Source: an uncultured Bacilli bacterium (GTDB lineage: Bacteria; Bacillota_I; Bacilli_A; RF39; UBA660). Taken from it: a stretch of DNA of 8,242 nucleotides. The translations under genes and the position numbers were made by a program. Below are positions 7,101 to 8,242 of the stretch, piece after piece. The stretch lies in contig CARZYU010000030.1 of the NCBI GenBank assembly GCA_949113215.1, positions 4,585 to 12,826 of the forward strand. The letters run 5' to 3'. The notes below the pieces were generated by a model. That model was not told where the DNA came from and did not search any database. It was given only the letters and a program-made list of their open reading frames with translations. Each line of letters opens with the position of its first letter. Within the stretch, counting starts at the first letter, position 1.

Positions 7101-7766
7101 GATGATCTTCCACTTGGAAATTACAGTTTGAGTATTCGTGCCATGGCTGATTCGGTTTATTCCGAAAATGTTGTTTCGAATGTCTTCGGATTTGAAATGG
7201 TAAGTGGTTATCAGGGGACAAAACGTCATGTAATGATAAGAAATAACTACGAAAGTAGAAGTGCACCAGTTCAACTCTTTGTAAGAGAAAAGGCTTTAGG
7301 AGAAAAAACCGTAAGTAGCCGTTACAATCTAGGAAATGAGTATAGTTCGATCAAATTTGTCGGAAACAATTTGATAATCAGAGGAGCATCCCATAGCATT
7401 GGTGGAGACTATTCACCTAAGACAGAAGTCACCAGAAAGTTGATTTTAGAAAATACAAAGACATTCCAAAGAAACGAATATGATATTGGAAGTATTACAA
7501 ACGGGGATTACACCATTGAACTTCGTGTCTCAGATGGAAAAGATAAGACGAGAGCTTGGTTTGAGACAACGAATGTAGATGTTTCTTCTTTGGAAAAAGG
7601 AACCTATGTGATCTATATTGCAACGAAGTCCAATGTTTCTGACTACGGAGAGTTACAAGATATTTTCAACAATAAAATCAAAGCAACGACGACAATCAAT
7701 GGTAAAAATTATAGCTTACAAGTCAACAAAGAGAAACGATATCGTATTGAATTAAAGGTGTCTTAA
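4197..7766 (+). CDS. Secreted multidomain endo-beta-N-acetylglucosaminidase (autolysin-like)
   Basis: The 1189-residue protein begins with a signal peptide (MRIRKFF, hydrophobic core, V-E-A cut after residue 24). Residues about 30-310 are an uncharacterised Tyr/Asn-rich region containing YYSYDGKYFY and NPYYNYYLYLP, of a kind seen before glucosaminidase domains. The catalytic domain is about 313-430: YGVNALLMYGISRNESGNG, with E342 as the likely acid, then NRNGFSMNAYDSNPGG. Three SH3-like regions follow: about 446-536 (VNARTGPGTGYR), 545-639 and 642-719 (TNVRQNP...GWV), probably wall-binding. Two Ig-like DUF5011-type domains (726-801, 804-876; both with TDKEDG or IDKEDG) lead to a duplicated C-terminal domain (about 883-998, 1050-1158). 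Six cysteines fall in three close pairs (36/57, 206/219, 510/516). No LPXTG, choline-binding or transmembrane anchor is seen. It would cut peptidoglycan glycan strands outside the cell. It is monocistronic, divergent from the LCP gene. Family call is strong; exact bond specificity is inferred. Confidence 0.92.
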   Translation: MRIRKFFLWFSIASIFFWTPKVEALTTGEIERRNECGDNMFEVAIASSNGSATKVACYNDYNEALNAMNQGDNNSILFQRTGGVTNLVNAKYGLLDLTVTNQESGLTYYYPDPGRTTSSNNYMNNKASYGATDGALISVNWTNDPENHRMAQLKVAGYSGWMNYHTNFSGYQTTDYQIVPLAWVKSSSYYTVSSTGNNGHGSITHCYTASILQDGTASCRTIGPKPEQLAPGTYYSYDGKYFYQNRMTMLEDYKAGNFNQAANANNPYYNYYLYLPAHSKSTYSGSQIDTYTRNVAGYDMLAYGAPAAANASLHYGKGIFFTNAQEYYGVNALLMYGISRNESGNGRSNTVLYNRNGFSMNAYDSNPGGADVFARFEDSIKAFAALWATYGYIDPNDWRYNGASIGHKGIGMNIKYASDPFWGEKAAAFYNSFDANGGYQDYNHYQLGVLTSAGVNARTGPGTGYRSAYRYKQADDPVIIVGERTDSNGHLWYQVVSDMNLDPNGNEISCGDKYNCPAYRYDSSYVYVSSDYIRKVNTAKKGYQAPTGVYNYKDNSYSYHFYEDGSREDPRVAKMTGTTNYYYDSALQNKKNVTVEAGRYVMVYAEAKDASGNIVSYLVTADYNYDQEEWVPADKLQIVGGHYGRDIVDTRGHYTNVRQNPDESSSRVGRLYDDTYIPILDQRTDNQGRLWYQTQTTLSGNNVLGWVLADDGDTRVIFYQGASVVNNPPVITASDKTLVEKSKYNLLDGVKATDKEDGDLTSSIQVTTNLDINKVGTYQATYQVSDKLGQTTTKAVQIYVIADEVPVIQAVDQEVVINTTFDPLKGVTAIDKEDGTLKVTVIANNVNTKEEGDYLVKYQVVDSYGHKVEKQIKVVVTGRAKKDGDFYYQSLKEENGKLILTGFQTIKGMNNTLKENINYVLVFTNEDTLEEKTQKLVRISDKGKMPFEIEGEQGFDYTYAWFEGEVNVDDLPLGNYSLSIRAMADSVYSENVVSNVFGFEMVSGYQGTKRHVMIRNNYESRSAPVQLFVREKALGEKTVSSRYNLGNEYSSIKFVGNNLIIRGASHSIGGDYSPKTEVTRKLILENTKTFQRNEYDIGSITNGDYTIELRVSDGKDKTRAWFETTNVDVSSLEKGTYVIYIATKSNVSDYGELQDIFNNKIKATTTINGKNYSLQVNKEKRYRIELKVS
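6372..6824 (+). repeat. Tandem DUF5011/Ig-like domains encoded within the glucosaminidase gene
   Basis: Two consecutive domains of about 75 residues (6372-6599 and 6606-6824) share the pattern P-V-I, a Leu/Thr strand, 'G-V-x-A-x-D-K-E-D-G', 'G-x-Y-x-x-x-Y-x-V-x-D', then a closing Val/Ile strand. This is the signature of DUF5011 bacterial Ig-like domains, which act as spacers or stalks in surface proteins. Confidence 0.75.
6843..7670 (+). repeat. Duplicated unnamed C-terminal beta-rich domain in the glucosaminidase
   Basis: Copy 1 (6843-7190) and copy 2 (about 7344-7670) align by eye at protein level. L-I-L-T-G-F matches L-I-I-R-G-A; a strand ending in V-F-T-N matches I-L-E-N; and Y-A-W-F-E-G-E-V-N-V-D-D-L-P-L-G-N-Y matches R-A-W-F-E-T-T-N-V-D-V-S-S-L-E-K-G-T-Y. 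They are separated by a linker of about 50 residues. I cannot assign a named family. Position at the end of a secreted wall enzyme suggests ligand binding, by inference. Confidence 0.65.
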
Positions 7767-7789
7767 AGAAGCAGCAATGCTTCTTTTTT
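7765..7789 (+). terminator. Intrinsic terminator of the glucosaminidase gene
   Basis: AAAGAAGCA (7765-7773) pairs perfectly with TGCTTCTTT (7778-7786) around a GCAA loop (GNRA type), with Ts to 7789. The stem begins at the second base of the TAA stop (7764-7766), the same arrangement as the terminator at 1078-1100. Confidence 0.88.
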
Positions 7790-7805
7790 ACGTGTTTTAT
7801 TATAG

Positions 7806-8071
7806 CTAGCAACCGTTTCATGTGTTTTCATTTTCTATTTTGATTCATTATAAATAATGTGACCAACTTAATTGTGACGACACTGTTGTCGCAATTGGAA
7901 AGGCAATATAGAATTTTCTCATTCTTTCTAAATTCCTTTTTGAAAAGTCCTTGCCAAATTCTACCATTAATTTTTCAGACAATGTTTTAATCACAACATC
8001 TCCCTAACTTGCCCTTTTATCTCCTTATTGTATATTTTTATGATTTCTTTTCCTACTTTCCAGTATAGACG
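7806..8071 (-). pseudogene. Decayed N-terminal fragment of a DUF1016/YhcG-type nuclease gene
   Basis: On the minus strand the frame from about 7985 to 7851 reads GDVVIKTLSEKLMVEFG, KDFSKRNLERMRKFYIAF, then PIATTVSSQLSWSHY. This closely matches the conserved N-terminal domain of DUF1016 (YhcG) proteins, whose C-terminal half is a PDDEXK nuclease domain. Further upstream RLYWKVGKEIIKI (from 8071) matches the family's 'LYW-x-I-G-K' start but in another frame. Between them the downstream frame reads IQ-stop-GDKRAS-stop-GDVV, where the family has 'IQQ...RA-x-YG'. After SHY come two stops, then IKIENENT and more stops, matching the family's 'ELIKIENE' region. So there is at least one frameshift and several nonsense changes, and the nuclease half is absent. 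The remnant cannot make an active protein. Such genes often sit near restriction-modification loci. The unusual overlap of a near-palindrome at 7870-7896 is explained by this coding relic. Confidence 0.8.
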
Positions 8072-8165
8072 AAGCGTCCCAGTATTTACGGTATAATAAC
8101 TTCAATAATGAATTGTCTGATTCCATGAAATACTTAAGTTAATTCGTTTTAGTGACAGATAAATT

Positions 8166-8242
8166 TTATTTTTGATCAACTGTTATCTTTAATCTTTTTT
8201 CAATATCTTTGATACTTGGTAAAGTAGTTTCTAAAAATTTTG
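8166..8242 (-). CDS. Possible last 24 codons of an unrecognised gene (partial)
   Basis: A frame enters from the right edge on the minus strand and ends at TAA 8168-8166, giving KFLETTLPSIKDIEKRLK then ITVDQK. The sequence is charged, helix-like and plausible as a protein C-terminus, and it lies just upstream of the DUF1016 relic in the same orientation. It is too short to assign, and with decay all around it may be part of a broken gene. No terminator is evident after it. Confidence 0.3.
   Translation of the reverse strand, partial: KFLETTLPSIKDIEKRLKITVDQK

Noticed and set aside
4154..7274. Several open frames of 60-120 codons on the minus strand inside the glucosaminidase gene
   Set aside because: They are shadows of the real frame: His/Ile/Ser-rich composition, no ribosome sites, and many overlap one another.
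7870..7896. A 13-pair imperfect palindrome with two G-U pairs and a one-base loop
   Set aside because: It lies inside the DUF1016 relic, where the bases are explained by the conserved I-A-T-T-V-S-S-Q-L coding segment. There is no U-tract and no promoter beside it.
8060..8090. Near-direct repeat of a 12-base unit (CGTnnATACTGG) 19 bases apart on the minus strand
   Set aside because: It is only two copies with mismatches inside a decaying gene. It could be a slippage duplication that caused a frameshift, but it is too short to claim.

Overview
The window looks like a chromosomal stretch of a low-GC Gram-positive bacterium. Support comes from AT-rich codon use, strong AGGAGG-type ribosome sites, sigma-A-like promoters, intrinsic terminators with U-tracts, and a set of surface proteins typical of Bacillota: an LTA-synthase-like sulfatase, a LytR-CpsA-Psr (LCP) protein, a lipoprotein with a lipobox, and a secreted glucosaminidase with SH3-like repeats. 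TGG encodes Trp and TGA acts as stop, so the code is standard. A gut Bacilli or Erysipelotrichia-like host is my inference. No tRNA, rRNA, CRISPR array or intact mobile element was seen.

Layout. From 1 to 1079 (+) lies the 3' end of an LTA-synthase/sulfatase-family gene, overlapped by ATGA with a gene for a 207-residue single-pass membrane protein of unknown function; this operon ends at a terminator at 1078-1100. It converges on a lipoprotein gene (1164-1964, -) with its own promoter (1988-2016) and terminator (1127-1156). Upstream on the same strand is a 657-residue LCP protein (2031-4004, -) with three membrane helices, an extra substrate-binding-like domain, the LCP catalytic domain and a C-terminal PASTA domain. 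A divergent intergenic region (4005-4196) holds the LCP promoter, a possible 20-codon small ORF with a strong Shine-Dalgarno and a Cys-Cys pair, and an extended -10 promoter with a perfect palindrome in its spacer. That promoter serves a 1189-residue secreted glucosaminidase (4197-7766, +) with three SH3-like regions, two DUF5011/Ig-like domains and a duplicated C-terminal domain I cannot name.

The last 450 bases (7790-8242) contain no intact gene. On the minus strand they hold a decayed N-terminal fragment of a DUF1016/YhcG-type nuclease gene, and at the edge the possible last 24 codons of an unrecognised frame.

Taken together this is a cell-envelope region. The sulfatase would build or modify a glycerophosphate polymer, the LCP protein would attach polymers to peptidoglycan, and the glucosaminidase would cut glycan strands. 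Co-function of the divergent LCP and glucosaminidase genes is inferred from family roles and position. The most unusual points are the paired cysteines in all the extracytoplasmic proteins from 1164 to 7766, the LCP-PASTA architecture, the Cys-Cys small ORF, the promoter palindrome, and the nuclease vestige. I do not see a clearly new multi-gene system here.
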